From assembly GCF_900177485.1 (NCBI RefSeq), contig NZ_LT840186.1:496001-560000 (forward strand): a DNA stretch of 64,000 nucleotides, written 5' to 3'. Below, piece after piece: positions 1-8,611 of this stretch. The stretch is from Candidatus Pelagibacter sp. HIMB1321. GTDB lineage: Bacteria > Pseudomonadota > Alphaproteobacteria > Pelagibacterales > Pelagibacteraceae. Every line of letters starts with the position of its first letter. The stretch's first letter is position 1. Below the pieces are notes generated by a model. The model saw only the letters and a program-made list of their open reading frames with translations. It made no database searches and was not told the origin of the DNA. The translations under genes were made by a program, and so were the position numbers.

Positions 1-1308
1 AAGATGATTTCTTTGGTTGAGGGTAAAAAAACTAAAAGTGATTATAGTTTATCTGAACCTCAAGTAATAGCGATCCTAGAACTAAGATTACAGAAATTAA
101 CTGCTCTTGGGATTAATGAAATTGAAGTGGAGATTAAAAAGTTAGCTGAACTTATTGCAAAATACAAAAAGATAATATCCTCAAAGAAAGAGCTTTTAAA
201 AGTAATAAGTGAAGAATTGAAAAATATTAAAGAAAAATTTTCTGTACCAAGAAGAACCAAGATAATTGATGCCGTATTGAATTACGACATTGAAGAAACT
301 ATCCAAAAACAAGCAGTTTTAATAACAGTAACTTTGCAGGGTTACATAAAGCGTGGTTCATTAAATAATGTGAAAACTCAAAAAAGAGGCGGTAAAGGAA
401 AGACTGGAATTACAACAAGAAATGAAGATTCAGTAGTTCAAACCCTATCTGTTGATACACATACATCAGTTTTGTTTTTTTCAACTGAAGGGCTAGTTTA
501 CAGAATTAAAGCTTGGAAAATTCCTGAAGGATCATCATCTTCCAAAGGTAAATCATTATTTAATATTCTTCCCCTAAAAAACCATCAATCAATAAGTTCA
601 ATTATGCCTTTTCCAGAAGGAGATGAAAATTTAAATGACTATCAAATAATTTTTGCAACTGCTAAAGGTAAAGTTCGAAAAAATAGTTTAGATGATTTTT
701 CTTCTATTAACGCATCAGGTAAAATTGCAATGAAACTTGATAATAATGATAAAATTGTTGGTGTAAAAATTTGTAAAGATGATCAAGATGCAATTTTAAG
801 CACTAAATTTGGAAAATGTATTAGATTTGAAACTAAAAAATTAAGAATTTTTAAAGGAAGATCATCTAAAGGTATTAAAGGCATTGAACTTGCTCCTAAT
901 GATGAAATTGTTTCTTTGTCAGTAATTAACAATGATAAAACTTCTAAAAACGGAAAAAAATCTAAAGATGATAAAGCAGAAATTAAAGCTGGTGAAGGAT
1001 ATATACTTTCTATAACAGAAAATGGATATGGGAAAAAAACTTCTCATTACGACTATAGAGTTACCAATAGAGGTGGTAAAGGAATTATAGGAATAATTAA
1101 TTCTCCTAGAAACGGTAATATATCATCTTCATTTCCTGTTTACGAGGGTGATGAAATTATGATCTCAACCAATAAAGGAAGGGTTATAAGAGTTGCTGTT
1201 AAGGAAATTAGAACTGCCGGTAGAAATACACAAGGTGTTAGAATTATTAAATTAACAGGTGATGAAAAAGTTGTCTCAGCAATAAAAATTGAGGATAATC
1301 TTATTTAA
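1..1308 (+). CDS. gyrA: DNA gyrase subunit A, C-terminal part (cut by window start)
   Basis: The reading frame is open from base 1, so the N-terminal breakage-reunion domain with its catalytic tyrosine lies outside the window. What remains starts in the end of the coiled-coil/C-gate region (EPQVIAILELRLQKL) and continues into the beta-pinwheel C-terminal domain, where the GyrA box QKRGGKG is visible about residue 126 and degenerate repeats of it follow (NRGGKG, RNTQG). The GyrA box wraps DNA and distinguishes gyrase from topoisomerase IV (ParC). A Lys/Ser/Asp-rich insert near residues 305-325 looks like a blade linker. The stop codon shares one base with the coaD start (TAATG), suggesting translational coupling. 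Confidence 0.95.
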   Translation, partial: KMISLVEGKKTKSDYSLSEPQVIAILELRLQKLTALGINEIEVEIKKLAELIAKYKKIISSKKELLKVISEELKNIKEKFSVPRRTKIIDAVLNYDIEETIQKQAVLITVTLQGYIKRGSLNNVKTQKRGGKGKTGITTRNEDSVVQTLSVDTHTSVLFFSTEGLVYRIKAWKIPEGSSSSKGKSLFNILPLKNHQSISSIMPFPEGDENLNDYQIIFATAKGKVRKNSLDDFSSINASGKIAMKLDNNDKIVGVKICKDDQDAILSTKFGKCIRFETKKLRIFKGRSSKGIKGIELAPNDEIVSLSVINNDKTSKNGKKSKDDKAEIKAGEGYILSITENGYGKKTSHYDYRVTNRGGKGIIGIINSPRNGNISSSFPVYEGDEIMISTNKGRVIRVAVKEIRTAGRNTQGVRIIKLTGDEKVVSAIKIEDNLI

Positions 1309-1802
1309 TGTCTAACGTTGCTATATATCCCGGAACATTTGACCCAATAACTTTTGGTCATATAGATGTTATTAAAAAATCTTTAAAATTATTTAGTAAA
1401 GTAATTGTTGCCGTTTCAGATGGTGAAAATAAAAAATACTTATTTGATGTAAATGAAAGAATTGAAATTGTAAAAAAAGCTTTATTTTCAGATCTTAAAT
1501 TAAATAAGAAAAAAATTATGATTATATCATTTACTTCTTTAACAACCGATTTATGCAAAAAATATAAATCAAATATAATATTACGAGGATTAAGAGCGGT
1601 ATCTGATTTTGAATATGAATTTCAATTAGCTGGTATGAATAGAAAATTAAATAATGATATAGAAACTCTTTTTTTGATGTCTGATGTTGAAAATCAAATA
1701 ATTTCATCAAGATTTGTTAAAGAAATAGTTAAACTAGGTGGAGATATTAAAAAATTTACTACAAAAAGCACAATTAGATCACTAAAAGAAAAATATGAAT
1801 AA
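1308..1802 (+). CDS. coaD: Phosphopantetheine adenylyltransferase
   Basis: This is the fourth step of coenzyme A synthesis: ATP plus 4'-phosphopantetheine gives dephospho-CoA, in the cytoplasm. The protein is 164 aa, normal for bacterial CoaD. The N-terminal nucleotidyltransferase motif GTFDPITFGHID (T/HxGH class) is present at residues 9-20, and the family signature follows with LRGLRAVSDFEYE and the C-terminal ISSRFVKEI. It overlaps gyrA by one base and the next gene by eight, so it sits inside a rightward operon running from gyrA through tgt. Confidence 0.97.
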   Translation: MSNVAIYPGTFDPITFGHIDVIKKSLKLFSKVIVAVSDGENKKYLFDVNERIEIVKKALFSDLKLNKKKIMIISFTSLTTDLCKKYKSNIILRGLRAVSDFEYEFQLAGMNRKLNNDIETLFLMSDVENQIISSRFVKEIVKLGGDIKKFTTKSTIRSLKEKYE

Positions 1803-2355
1803 ATTTTTTATAAAGATAATATTATTTTTATTAATCTTAACCAATCAATCAATCTCAGAGGAGAACCTAATGATATTAAAATTAAAAGATGGTGATGTTA
1901 AAATTGAATTATTTCCAGATGTTGCCCCAAACCATGTAAATAGAATAAAAGAGCTAGCTGATAGTGGTAAGTATGACAATGTGGTATTCCACAGAGTTAT
2001 AGATGGATTTATGGCTCAAACTGGCGACGTTCAATTTGGAAATTCAAGTTCCGACAAGTTTGATTTAAGAAGAGCAGGCATGGGAGGTTCTGATCTTCCA
2101 GATTTAAAACAAGAATTTAACAACCTTCCTCATGATAGAGGAACTCTTTCAATGGCTAGATCGTCAGATCCAAATAGTGCCAACAGTCAATTTTTTATAT
2201 GCTTTAAACCAGCTCCATTTTTAGATAATCAATACACTGTTTTTGGTAAAGTTATTGAAGGCATGGAATTTGTTGATAAAATTAAAAGAGGTGATGAAAG
2301 TAATAACGGATCAGTGCCAGATCCAGATAAAATTATTAGTTTTAAATCGTTGTAG
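1795..2355 (+). CDS. Secreted cyclophilin-type peptidyl-prolyl isomerase
   Basis: A 186-aa cyclophilin that isomerises Xaa-Pro bonds. The first 21 or so residues are a hydrophobic signal peptide (KIILFLLILTNQSISEE), so the enzyme should act in the periplasm, like PpiA. The catalytic core is clear: VVFHRVIDGFMAQTGD (catalytic Arg in FHR), then LSMARSSDPNSANSQFFICF and YTVFGKVIEGMEFV. It overlaps coaD by eight bases and is followed after eight bases by tgt. A cytoplasmic location is possible only if the internal start at MILKLKDG (1870) is used; that ATG has a GGAG-like stretch (1860-1863) just upstream, so dual products cannot be excluded. Confidence 0.93.
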   Translation: MNKFFIKIILFLLILTNQSISEENLMILKLKDGDVKIELFPDVAPNHVNRIKELADSGKYDNVVFHRVIDGFMAQTGDVQFGNSSSDKFDLRRAGMGGSDLPDLKQEFNNLPHDRGTLSMARSSDPNSANSQFFICFKPAPFLDNQYTVFGKVIEGMEFVDKIKRGDESNNGSVPDPDKIISFKSL

Positions 2356-2363
2356 TCTTTTAA

Positions 2364-3476
2364 ATGGCATTAAAAAATTTTGCCTTTAAAATTCTAAATA
2401 AAGATAATTTTGCAAGATGTGGGATTATGGAAACCCACAGGGGTAATATTCGAACACCTGCTTTTATGCCTGTTGGAACTCAGGCTACTGTTAAAGCATG
2501 TAGAATTGAAGATATTAAAAAAACTGGTTCAGATATAATTCTATCTAACACTTATCATTTAATGATTAGACCTGGAGTAGAGCGTATTCAAAGCGCTGGT
2601 GGTCTACATGAGTTTATGAATTGTGATTTACCTATTTTAACTGACTCAGGTGGATTTCAAGTTATGTCATTATCTAAATTGAATAAAATTGATAGGGAGA
2701 AGGGCGCAATTTTTAATTCCCACGTTGATGGTAAAAAATTTTATCTAAGTCCTGAGGAAAGTATTAGAATTCAACTAGGTTTAAATTCTGACATTGTAAT
2801 GATTATGGATGAATGTCCTAAAAATACTTCAGATTATGAACTTATAAAAAAGTCAATGGAATTATCATTATATTGGGCAGAAAGATCCAAAAAAGCTTTT
2901 GGTAAAAATCCACACAAAGCTTTATTTGGTATAGTTCAAGGAGGTTTATTTAAAGATTTAAGATTAAAATCTTTAGAGGAACTTATGAAAATAGGTTTTG
3001 ATGGTTATGCTTTAGGTGGTTTGGCAGTTGGCGAAAGTCAAGATGAAATGTTTAAAGTACTAGATGATATCAAATCAGATTTACCGTCTGAAAAACCTCA
3101 TTACCTCATGGGTGTTGGAACGCCATCAGATATTTTAGGTGCAGTTAAGAGAGGGATAGATATGTTTGACTGTGTTTTACCTACAAGATCTGGCAGGACA
3201 GGTTTAGCCTTCACTTGGGGCGGTCGTGTAAATATAAAAAATAATAAATACCAAAATGACAATTCACCTCTTGATCCAGAATGTGACAATTTAAACTTGA
3301 ATAAATATTCTAAAAATTATTTGAACCACTTATTCAATACAAATGAAATATTAGCTTCAATGTTGTTAACACTTCATAATATCAATTTTTATCAAGAATT
3401 AATGAATGCTATACGTGAGAATATTATCAAAGGTACATTTGATGATTTTCACAATAAATACATAGATAAGTTGTAA
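2364..3476 (+). CDS. tgt: tRNA-guanine transglycosylase (queuine tRNA-ribosyltransferase)
   Basis: Exchanges G34 for the queuosine precursor preQ1 in tRNAs with GUN anticodons. The 370-aa protein has the expected substrate-pocket motifs: TDSGGFQVMSL with the first catalytic Asp, GIVQGG, GYALGGLAVGE, and DMFDCVLPTRSGR with the second catalytic Asp. The C-terminal zinc site is only partly conventional: Cys in DPECDNLNLNKYSKNYLNHLF and HNINFY, where the usual CxCxxC...H pattern is reduced to a single cysteine (CDN) before the conserved YSKNYLNHLF. That suggests altered or absent zinc binding, a point to check in relatives. It is the last gene of the gyrA-coaD-ppi-tgt run. Confidence 0.96.
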   Translation: MALKNFAFKILNKDNFARCGIMETHRGNIRTPAFMPVGTQATVKACRIEDIKKTGSDIILSNTYHLMIRPGVERIQSAGGLHEFMNCDLPILTDSGGFQVMSLSKLNKIDREKGAIFNSHVDGKKFYLSPEESIRIQLGLNSDIVMIMDECPKNTSDYELIKKSMELSLYWAERSKKAFGKNPHKALFGIVQGGLFKDLRLKSLEELMKIGFDGYALGGLAVGESQDEMFKVLDDIKSDLPSEKPHYLMGVGTPSDILGAVKRGIDMFDCVLPTRSGRTGLAFTWGGRVNIKNNKYQNDNSPLDPECDNLNLNKYSKNYLNHLFNTNEILASMLLTLHNINFYQELMNAIRENIIKGTFDDFHNKYIDKL

Positions 3477-3502
3477 TTTAGTTAATTTTTGGGATTTCGG
3501 GT

Positions 3503-3530
3503 TTGAATTATCAAAATATTTCTGTATATA
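3503..3530 (+). promoter_or_regulatory. Putative sigma-70-type promoter for tRNA-Lys
   Basis: TTGAAT at 3503-3508 and TATATA at 3525-3530 are separated by 16 bases. The start site would fall near 3537, about 18 bases before the mature tRNA. In DNA this A+T-rich such matches arise easily by chance, so the call rests mainly on position. Confidence 0.3.
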
Positions 3531-3554
3531 CAATTTTCATTCGTTGAATTATGT

Positions 3555-3630
<76 letters not shown>

Positions 3631-3638
3631 CTTAAAGT

Positions 3639-4463
3639 TTAAACTTTAATTGGTGGATAATCTAAAATTATCTCATTAGTCCACTCATTTATTTTTTTTA
3701 TTCTATTATCAGCAGATGGGTGAGTGCTCATAAATTCTGGTGGCGCTTTTCCTTTATTAAACTCTTTCATTCTTTCCCAAATTTTAACTGTTTCCCTAAT
3801 GTCATATCCAGATAGAGATGAAAAAATCATGCCTAAATAATCTGCTTCACTTTCTTGTTTTCTATTAAATGGATTCATAACACCTAATTGAGATATTAAA
3901 CCAACTGTATTCATACCCGTTACTCTATTTACTTGTGATAACTTTCCTCCACTAAATATATCAAATAGCTGAGTTCCAGTGTTCAAAATCATACCTCTGC
4001 TTGCCCTTTCAACAGAGTGCTTAGCTACAGCATGAGCAATCTCATGTCCCATTACTGCAGCTAATCCATGAGTATTTTTTGTTACTTCTAACATACCAGT
4101 GTAAACAGCTATTTTTCCACCAGGCATACACCAAGCATTTCTAACTTTTTTATTATCAATTAATATATATTCCCATTCAAAACTTGTTGTTGGGTCGTCC
4201 AGTTTTTGTTTATAAAAATATTCTCCTATAGCTATTTCCATTTTTTTTCCAATCTCTCTAATTTCATTAATATCTTTACTATCTTCAATTAATTTTTCTT
4301 TTTCTTTTACTTTTTCATAAATTTGAGCTGCTTGAGCATTGAGCTTGGATTCAGGAATGATCTTTAATTGACGTCTTTCTGTAATTGGTGCTGTTGAACA
4401 CGCATTCAAAACAAATCCGCAACAACCGCAACTTATATATGATAGGAATTTTCTTCTATTCAT
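3639..4463 (-). CDS. M48-family zinc metalloprotease lipoprotein (LoiP/YggG-like)
   Basis: A 274-aa periplasmic or outer-membrane-anchored peptidase. The N terminus has an RR pair (NRRKFL), a short hydrophobic stretch and a lipobox LNAC with Cys22, so it is a predicted lipoprotein, possibly Tat-exported. The zinc motif HEIAH is at residues 140-144, and the third ligand is expected at Glu204 in ESEAD. The family degrades misfolded envelope proteins. It converges on tRNA-Lys with an eight-base gap. Confidence 0.9.
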   Translation of the reverse strand: MNRRKFLSYISCGCCGFVLNACSTAPITERRQLKIIPESKLNAQAAQIYEKVKEKEKLIEDSKDINEIREIGKKMEIAIGEYFYKQKLDDPTTSFEWEYILIDNKKVRNAWCMPGGKIAVYTGMLEVTKNTHGLAAVMGHEIAHAVAKHSVERASRGMILNTGTQLFDIFSGGKLSQVNRVTGMNTVGLISQLGVMNPFNRKQESEADYLGMIFSSLSGYDIRETVKIWERMKEFNKGKAPPEFMSTHPSADNRIKKINEWTNEIILDYPPIKV

Positions 4464-4493
4464 TTAATAATGAAATTGATACTATATTTAAAT

Positions 4494-4571
4494 ATGAATC
4501 TAAATAATAAAATTTTAATCTTTTTATTTATAGTCTGTTTAGCATTTGTAATTTATTCAAGTTATCATTAA
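4494..4571 (+). CDS. Possible 25-aa single-pass membrane peptide
   Basis: An ATG at 4494 opens a 25-codon frame ending in TAA at 4571, six bases before the DUF502 gene start. The peptide begins MNLNNK and then has one continuous hydrophobic segment (ILIFLFIVCLAFVIYSS) ending SYH, which is the composition of small inner-membrane proteins. No homolog is recognised. A+T-rich DNA can produce hydrophobic peptides by chance, so the evidence is the clean start, the fit to the gap between divergent genes and the operon-like spacing. Confidence 0.35.
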   Translation: MNLNNKILIFLFIVCLAFVIYSSYH

Positions 4572-4577
4572 GATTTT

Positions 4578-5228
4578 ATGAATAAAAATAAAAAACCTAT
4601 TTCAAAAAAAGAAATTGCTGGCCTATGGTTTTATATATTTTCTCTAAAAATTAGAAATTATTTTTTTACTGGTATTGTAGTCTTAATTCCAATTGGAGTA
4701 ACAATTTGGTTATCAAAGTTTTTGATTAATACATCATCAAAAATTTTACCAAATTATATTAACCCAAATACTTATTTACCATTTCAAATACCTGGATTGG
4801 AAATAATTAGCTCAATTTTGATTATAACTTTTATTGGATTTATTTCTTTATCTTATCTTGGTAAAAAATTTTTAAATATTATTGATTATTTATTTAAAAA
4901 AATTCCTTTACTCGGAACATTCTGGTCTGCAGTAAAACAAATGTCTAATTCATTAAAAGAAAATCGGAACAAATCTAAAAGTGTAGTGTTAGTTCAGTAT
5001 CCAAGAAAAGGAGTTTGGGCGGTTGGTTTTGCAACAAAAGAAAATAAAGGTGAGATATCAAAAAAAACAAAAAAACATTTAATAAATGTATTTGTTCCCA
5101 CAACACCAAATCCAACAAGTGGATTTCTATTAATGTTTGAAAGAAAAGATGTTGTTTATTTAGATATGAATTTTGAAGAGGCTTCTAAATTTATTGTTTC
5201 TGCTGGTACCACTGTAAAAGAAAACTAA
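4578..5228 (+). CDS. DUF502-family inner membrane protein
   Basis: A 216-aa protein with two strong membrane segments (about residues 29-50, TGIVVLIPIGVTIWLSKFLI, and 73-95) and a soluble C-terminal half containing the family hallmark YPRKGVWAVGFATKE followed by FVPTTPNPTSGFLL. The family is widespread in alphaproteobacteria with no established biochemical role. Alphaproteobacterial genomes often keep it beside recG, as here, where the two genes converge and share their last four bases. Confidence 0.88.
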   Translation: MNKNKKPISKKEIAGLWFYIFSLKIRNYFFTGIVVLIPIGVTIWLSKFLINTSSKILPNYINPNTYLPFQIPGLEIISSILIITFIGFISLSYLGKKFLNIIDYLFKKIPLLGTFWSAVKQMSNSLKENRNKSKSVVLVQYPRKGVWAVGFATKENKGEISKKTKKHLINVFVPTTPNPTSGFLLMFERKDVVYLDMNFEEASKFIVSAGTTVKEN

Positions 5229-7273
5229 ATAATATCATTAATAACATCTGCCTGATCATAAAGTTTCATTAATGTTCTATATTTATTCAATGAAATATTA
5301 TTTTTTTCCATTTCTTTAATCTCTATTTCAGCTAACTTGAATAAATCTTCATTATGTACTGGATCAGCCAATCTAAATATCTTTATCCCACTTTGTTTAA
5401 AACCAAGAATGTCACCAAATCCTCTTAATTTCATATCTTCTTCTGAAATAACAAATCCATCAGTAGAAGATTTTAGTATGTTAAGCCTTTTTTTGGCATT
5501 TTCTGTTAAAGATGATTTGAACAACAATATACAGGTGGATTGCTTTTCTCCTCTACCAACTCTACCTCTTAACTGATGAAGTTGTGATAAACCAAATTTA
5601 TTTGCATTTTCAATTATGATTACATTTGCATTTGGAAAATCAATTCCAACTTCAATAATTGTTGTTGAAACTAAAATTTTGGTTTTTTGATTTAAAAAAT
5701 CTTTCAATATAATCTCTTTTTCTTCAGGCTCAGTTTTTCCGTGAAGTAATGCTACTTGATTAGGAAATTTTTTTTGAAGATATTCAAATTTTTGAACAGC
5801 AGATGTATGATCAAGTTTTTTTGACTCCTCAATTAAAGAACACACCCAGAAAATTTGATTGTTATTATTGATTTCCTTTTCAATAAATTTCAAAATTTCA
5901 TCAATTTTAGTTTCTAATTTACTGTAAGTTTTTACTTCTTTTCTTGCCTTGGGTTTTTCTTTTATAATTGATAAATCCATATCCCCATAAATAGTCATAG
6001 TTAATGTTCTAGGAATTGGTGTAGCAGACATTAGTAGCACATCACAATTATCCCCACCTTTATCAGAAAGTTTTTTTCTTTGATTAACACCAAATTTATG
6101 TTGTTCATCAATTATTATAAGTCCAAGTTTTTTAAATATTATCTTTTTTTGAAATATAGCGTGGGTACCAAAAATTATATTTATTTGATTATTTTCTAAT
6201 TTTTCTTTAATAATTTTTTTTTCTTTATATTCAGATTTACTGGATAAAATTTCTAGATTAATCTTTTTATCAAAAATTTTTTTTGCAAAATTAAAATGCT
6301 GTCTTGCAAGAATTTCGGTAGGTGCCATAACTGCGACTTGAAAACCGGAATTAACAGTATTAATTGCAGCACATAAAGCTACAATTGTTTTTCCACTACC
6401 AACATCACCTTGTAATAAACGAAACATTTTTTGATCTGATTGAAGGTCATTGTTTATTTCATTTAATGTTTTTTCTTGATCACCAGTAAGTTTAAAATCT
6501 AGATTTTCTAAAATTTTATTTTGATGAGTTATATCAAAAAATTTTTTTTGTTTTTTTATCTTTTTAATATTTTGTCTAATTTCAGAATGAGCAAGAAATG
6601 TCGATAATATTTCATCATAAGCAAGTCTTCTATAAAAATTTGAATTGTATTTGCCAACATTGTCAGGTTTATGTAATTCTATTATTGCTTTATTCCAGGA
6701 GATATTATCAAACTTTCTAAGTATTTTATTGTTATGCCATTCTTCTAAAATAGGTAAATTAATCAAAATTTGATTAATAATTTTATTATAAACTTTTTCA
6801 GATATTCCCTCTGTCAAGGAATATTTATTATATTTATCTTTAATTAATGTTGAATCCTCTGAAACATATTTTGGATTTGTAATTTGATATTTATTTTTAA
6901 AAATACCAACTTTTCCGCTTACTGTGACTTCTTTATTTAATGGTAAAATTTTTTTAATATAACCTTCGTAACTATTAAAAAACACACAATCTAATTCGCC
7001 AGTATCATCTTTGCAGTAAATTCTATTGGGGAGATTTCTTATTCTGGGAAAATTATATTTTAAAGGTGTTAATATAACTGTTTGTTCTTCACCTATTTTA
7101 AGATCTTCTATTTTGGTAGATTTACTTCGATCTGTGTAAGATTTTGGCAATCTCCATAATAAATCAAAGATGTTATTAATTTTTTTTTTCTTGAGTATGT
7201 TGTAAGTTTTTTGGCCAACACCTTTTAATTTCTTAAGATCTGATAATAAATAATTATATGTATTATTGACCAT
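5225..7273 (-). CDS. recG: ATP-dependent DNA helicase RecG
   Basis: A branch-migrating helicase that remodels stalled forks and Holliday junctions. The 682-aa protein has the N-terminal wedge/OB domain (residues 1-240, DLKIGEEQTVILTPLKY) and then the SF2 motor: Walker A GDVGSGKT, Walker B/DEAH-type DEQHKFG, motif III SATPIPRT, motif V EVGIDFPNA and motif VI QLRGRVGRG. It begins 22 bases from the divergent sdhE gene and overlaps the DUF502 gene tail to tail by four bases. Confidence 0.97.
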   Translation of the reverse strand: MVNNTYNYLLSDLKKLKGVGQKTYNILKKKKINNIFDLLWRLPKSYTDRSKSTKIEDLKIGEEQTVILTPLKYNFPRIRNLPNRIYCKDDTGELDCVFFNSYEGYIKKILPLNKEVTVSGKVGIFKNKYQITNPKYVSEDSTLIKDKYNKYSLTEGISEKVYNKIINQILINLPILEEWHNNKILRKFDNISWNKAIIELHKPDNVGKYNSNFYRRLAYDEILSTFLAHSEIRQNIKKIKKQKKFFDITHQNKILENLDFKLTGDQEKTLNEINNDLQSDQKMFRLLQGDVGSGKTIVALCAAINTVNSGFQVAVMAPTEILARQHFNFAKKIFDKKINLEILSSKSEYKEKKIIKEKLENNQINIIFGTHAIFQKKIIFKKLGLIIIDEQHKFGVNQRKKLSDKGGDNCDVLLMSATPIPRTLTMTIYGDMDLSIIKEKPKARKEVKTYSKLETKIDEILKFIEKEINNNNQIFWVCSLIEESKKLDHTSAVQKFEYLQKKFPNQVALLHGKTEPEEKEIILKDFLNQKTKILVSTTIIEVGIDFPNANVIIIENANKFGLSQLHQLRGRVGRGEKQSTCILLFKSSLTENAKKRLNILKSSTDGFVISEEDMKLRGFGDILGFKQSGIKIFRLADPVHNEDLFKLAEIEIKEMEKNNISLNKYRTLMKLYDQADVINDII

Positions 7274-7295
7274 TTAATATTATTATAAATTTTTA

Positions 7296-7559
7296 ATGAA
7301 TAACGATATAGAAAACTTAAAAAAAAGATTAATTTACAGATCCCAGTACAGAGGTACCAAAGAAATGGATAAATTAATTGGTAGTTTTGTAAAAACTCAT
7401 ATTGATAATTTTGATTTAGATAAACTTAATGAATTAGAGAAATTCTTATCAATAGACGATGACACTTTATATAAATTTTATAATAACCAATTAGAAAAAA
7501 TAGATCACGCAAACGAAGAAATGATTAAATTATATAAAAATCACATTTATAAAAAGTGA
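7296..7559 (+). CDS. sdhE: Succinate dehydrogenase flavinylation factor SdhE
   Basis: An 87-aa protein of the SdhE/YgfY (Sdh5) family, which promotes covalent FAD attachment to succinate dehydrogenase subunit A. The functional RGxxE motif is at residues 19-23 (RGTKE) in YRSQYRGTKEMD, and the rest matches the five-helix fold (FLSIDDDTLYKFY). It diverges from recG with a 22-base gap, a neighbour pair common in alphaproteobacteria. Its stop codon is adjacent to the 3' end of tRNA-Ser on the other strand, leaving no terminator space. Confidence 0.93.
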   Translation: MNNDIENLKKRLIYRSQYRGTKEMDKLIGSFVKTHIDNFDLDKLNELEKFLSIDDDTLYKFYNNQLEKIDHANEEMIKLYKNHIYKK

Positions 7560-7649
7560 TGGCGGAGAGACTGGGATTCGAACCCAGGAAAGAGTTGCCC
7601 CTTTGCCGGTTTTCAAGACCGGTGCTTTCAACCGCTCAGCCATCTCTCC
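7560..7649 (-). tRNA. tRNA-Ser (anticodon UGA)
   Basis: 90 bases on the minus strand with CCA encoded (7560-7562 read as TGG on the plus strand). The acceptor stem pairs GGAGAGA with TCTCTCC. The anticodon loop CTTGAAA gives UGA. The long variable arm expected of serine tRNAs is present (GCAAAGGGGCAACTCTTTC region), as is the T loop TTCGAAT. Confidence 0.96.
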
Positions 7650-7732
7650 GTGAGCTAGGTTTTATAATTATAATTATTTAATTCAACTATAAAATAGTCT
7701 AATAAACTGACTATAGCCTCAAACACCAAAAT

Positions 7733-8611
7733 ATGAATCAAGAATTTAATAAAGGACTTTTATTGACCTCATTAGGTTCTTTTTGGTGGGGATTTATTGG
7801 GGTTATTTATTTTAAATATCTAGAATTTATAGGATTTGTAGAAGTCATTATTCATCGATGTGTATGGACAGCCTTTACATTAATTATTACTACATTTTTT
7901 TTTTCTAAATGGAAAATTTTTATCTCTACAATCAGAAATAAGAAATTTCTTTTTGGATTATTTTTTTCTGGATTATTAATTTTTATTAATTGGGCTGTTT
8001 GGATTTATGCAGTTGCGACTGATCGAATAATCGATGCAAGTTTTGGATATTTCATTATGCCTATTTTAAGTGTTTTTTTAGGCTACATATTTTTTAAAGA
8101 AAAATTAAATAAGAATAGAATATTTTCGATTTCATTAGTCATACTATCTATTATCATTCTATTATTTCTAAGTATTAAGTCATTACCATGGGTTGGAATA
8201 GTTGTTGGTTTAAGTTGGGGATTTTATAACTTAATACGAAAAAAAATAAATGTTGATACTGATATTGGTCTTTTAATAGAAAGCCTGTTTATTTTACCAT
8301 TTGCTTTAGTTACTTTTTATTTTGTTTATCAAAAAGGGTTAAATGATTTTTCTACAAATGATATTCCATTATCTTTATTTATTATGTTGACTGGTCCAAT
8401 GACAGTGATTCCACTTTTTTTGTATGTGCGAGGTGTTGAGTTAAGTGGTTTAGGTCCAGCAGGTATGATTTTTTATATTACACCTACCTTGCAGTTCTTA
8501 TTGGGTTATTTTTATTATGGTGAGCCATTTTCCACAATAAAATTTGTTAGTTTTATTTTAATTTGGATTGCAGTAATAATATATTTAAAAGATCTTTATG
8601 AAACTAATTAA
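7733..8611 (+). CDS. rarD: EamA/RarD-family transporter
   Basis: A 292-aa, ten-segment drug/metabolite superfamily permease. The start (KGLLLTSLGSFWWGFIGVIYF) and the stretch NWAVWIYAVATDRIIDASFGYFI are typical of the RarD group. Substrates of most RarD proteins are unknown; the name derives from chloramphenicol sensitivity in other bacteria. It starts the long rightward run 7733-16070 and overlaps the following transglycosylase gene by 14 bases. Confidence 0.9.
   Translation: MNQEFNKGLLLTSLGSFWWGFIGVIYFKYLEFIGFVEVIIHRCVWTAFTLIITTFFFSKWKIFISTIRNKKFLFGLFFSGLLIFINWAVWIYAVATDRIIDASFGYFIMPILSVFLGYIFFKEKLNKNRIFSISLVILSIIILLFLSIKSLPWVGIVVGLSWGFYNLIRKKINVDTDIGLLIESLFILPFALVTFYFVYQKGLNDFSTNDIPLSLFIMLTGPMTVIPLFLYVRGVELSGLGPAGMIFYITPTLQFLLGYFYYGEPFSTIKFVSFILIWIAVIIYLKDLYETN

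Noticed and set aside
7694-7714. Six-base inverted repeat ATAGTC/GACTAT upstream of rarD
   Set aside because: Too short to separate from chance in A+T-rich DNA; no T run and no known operator.
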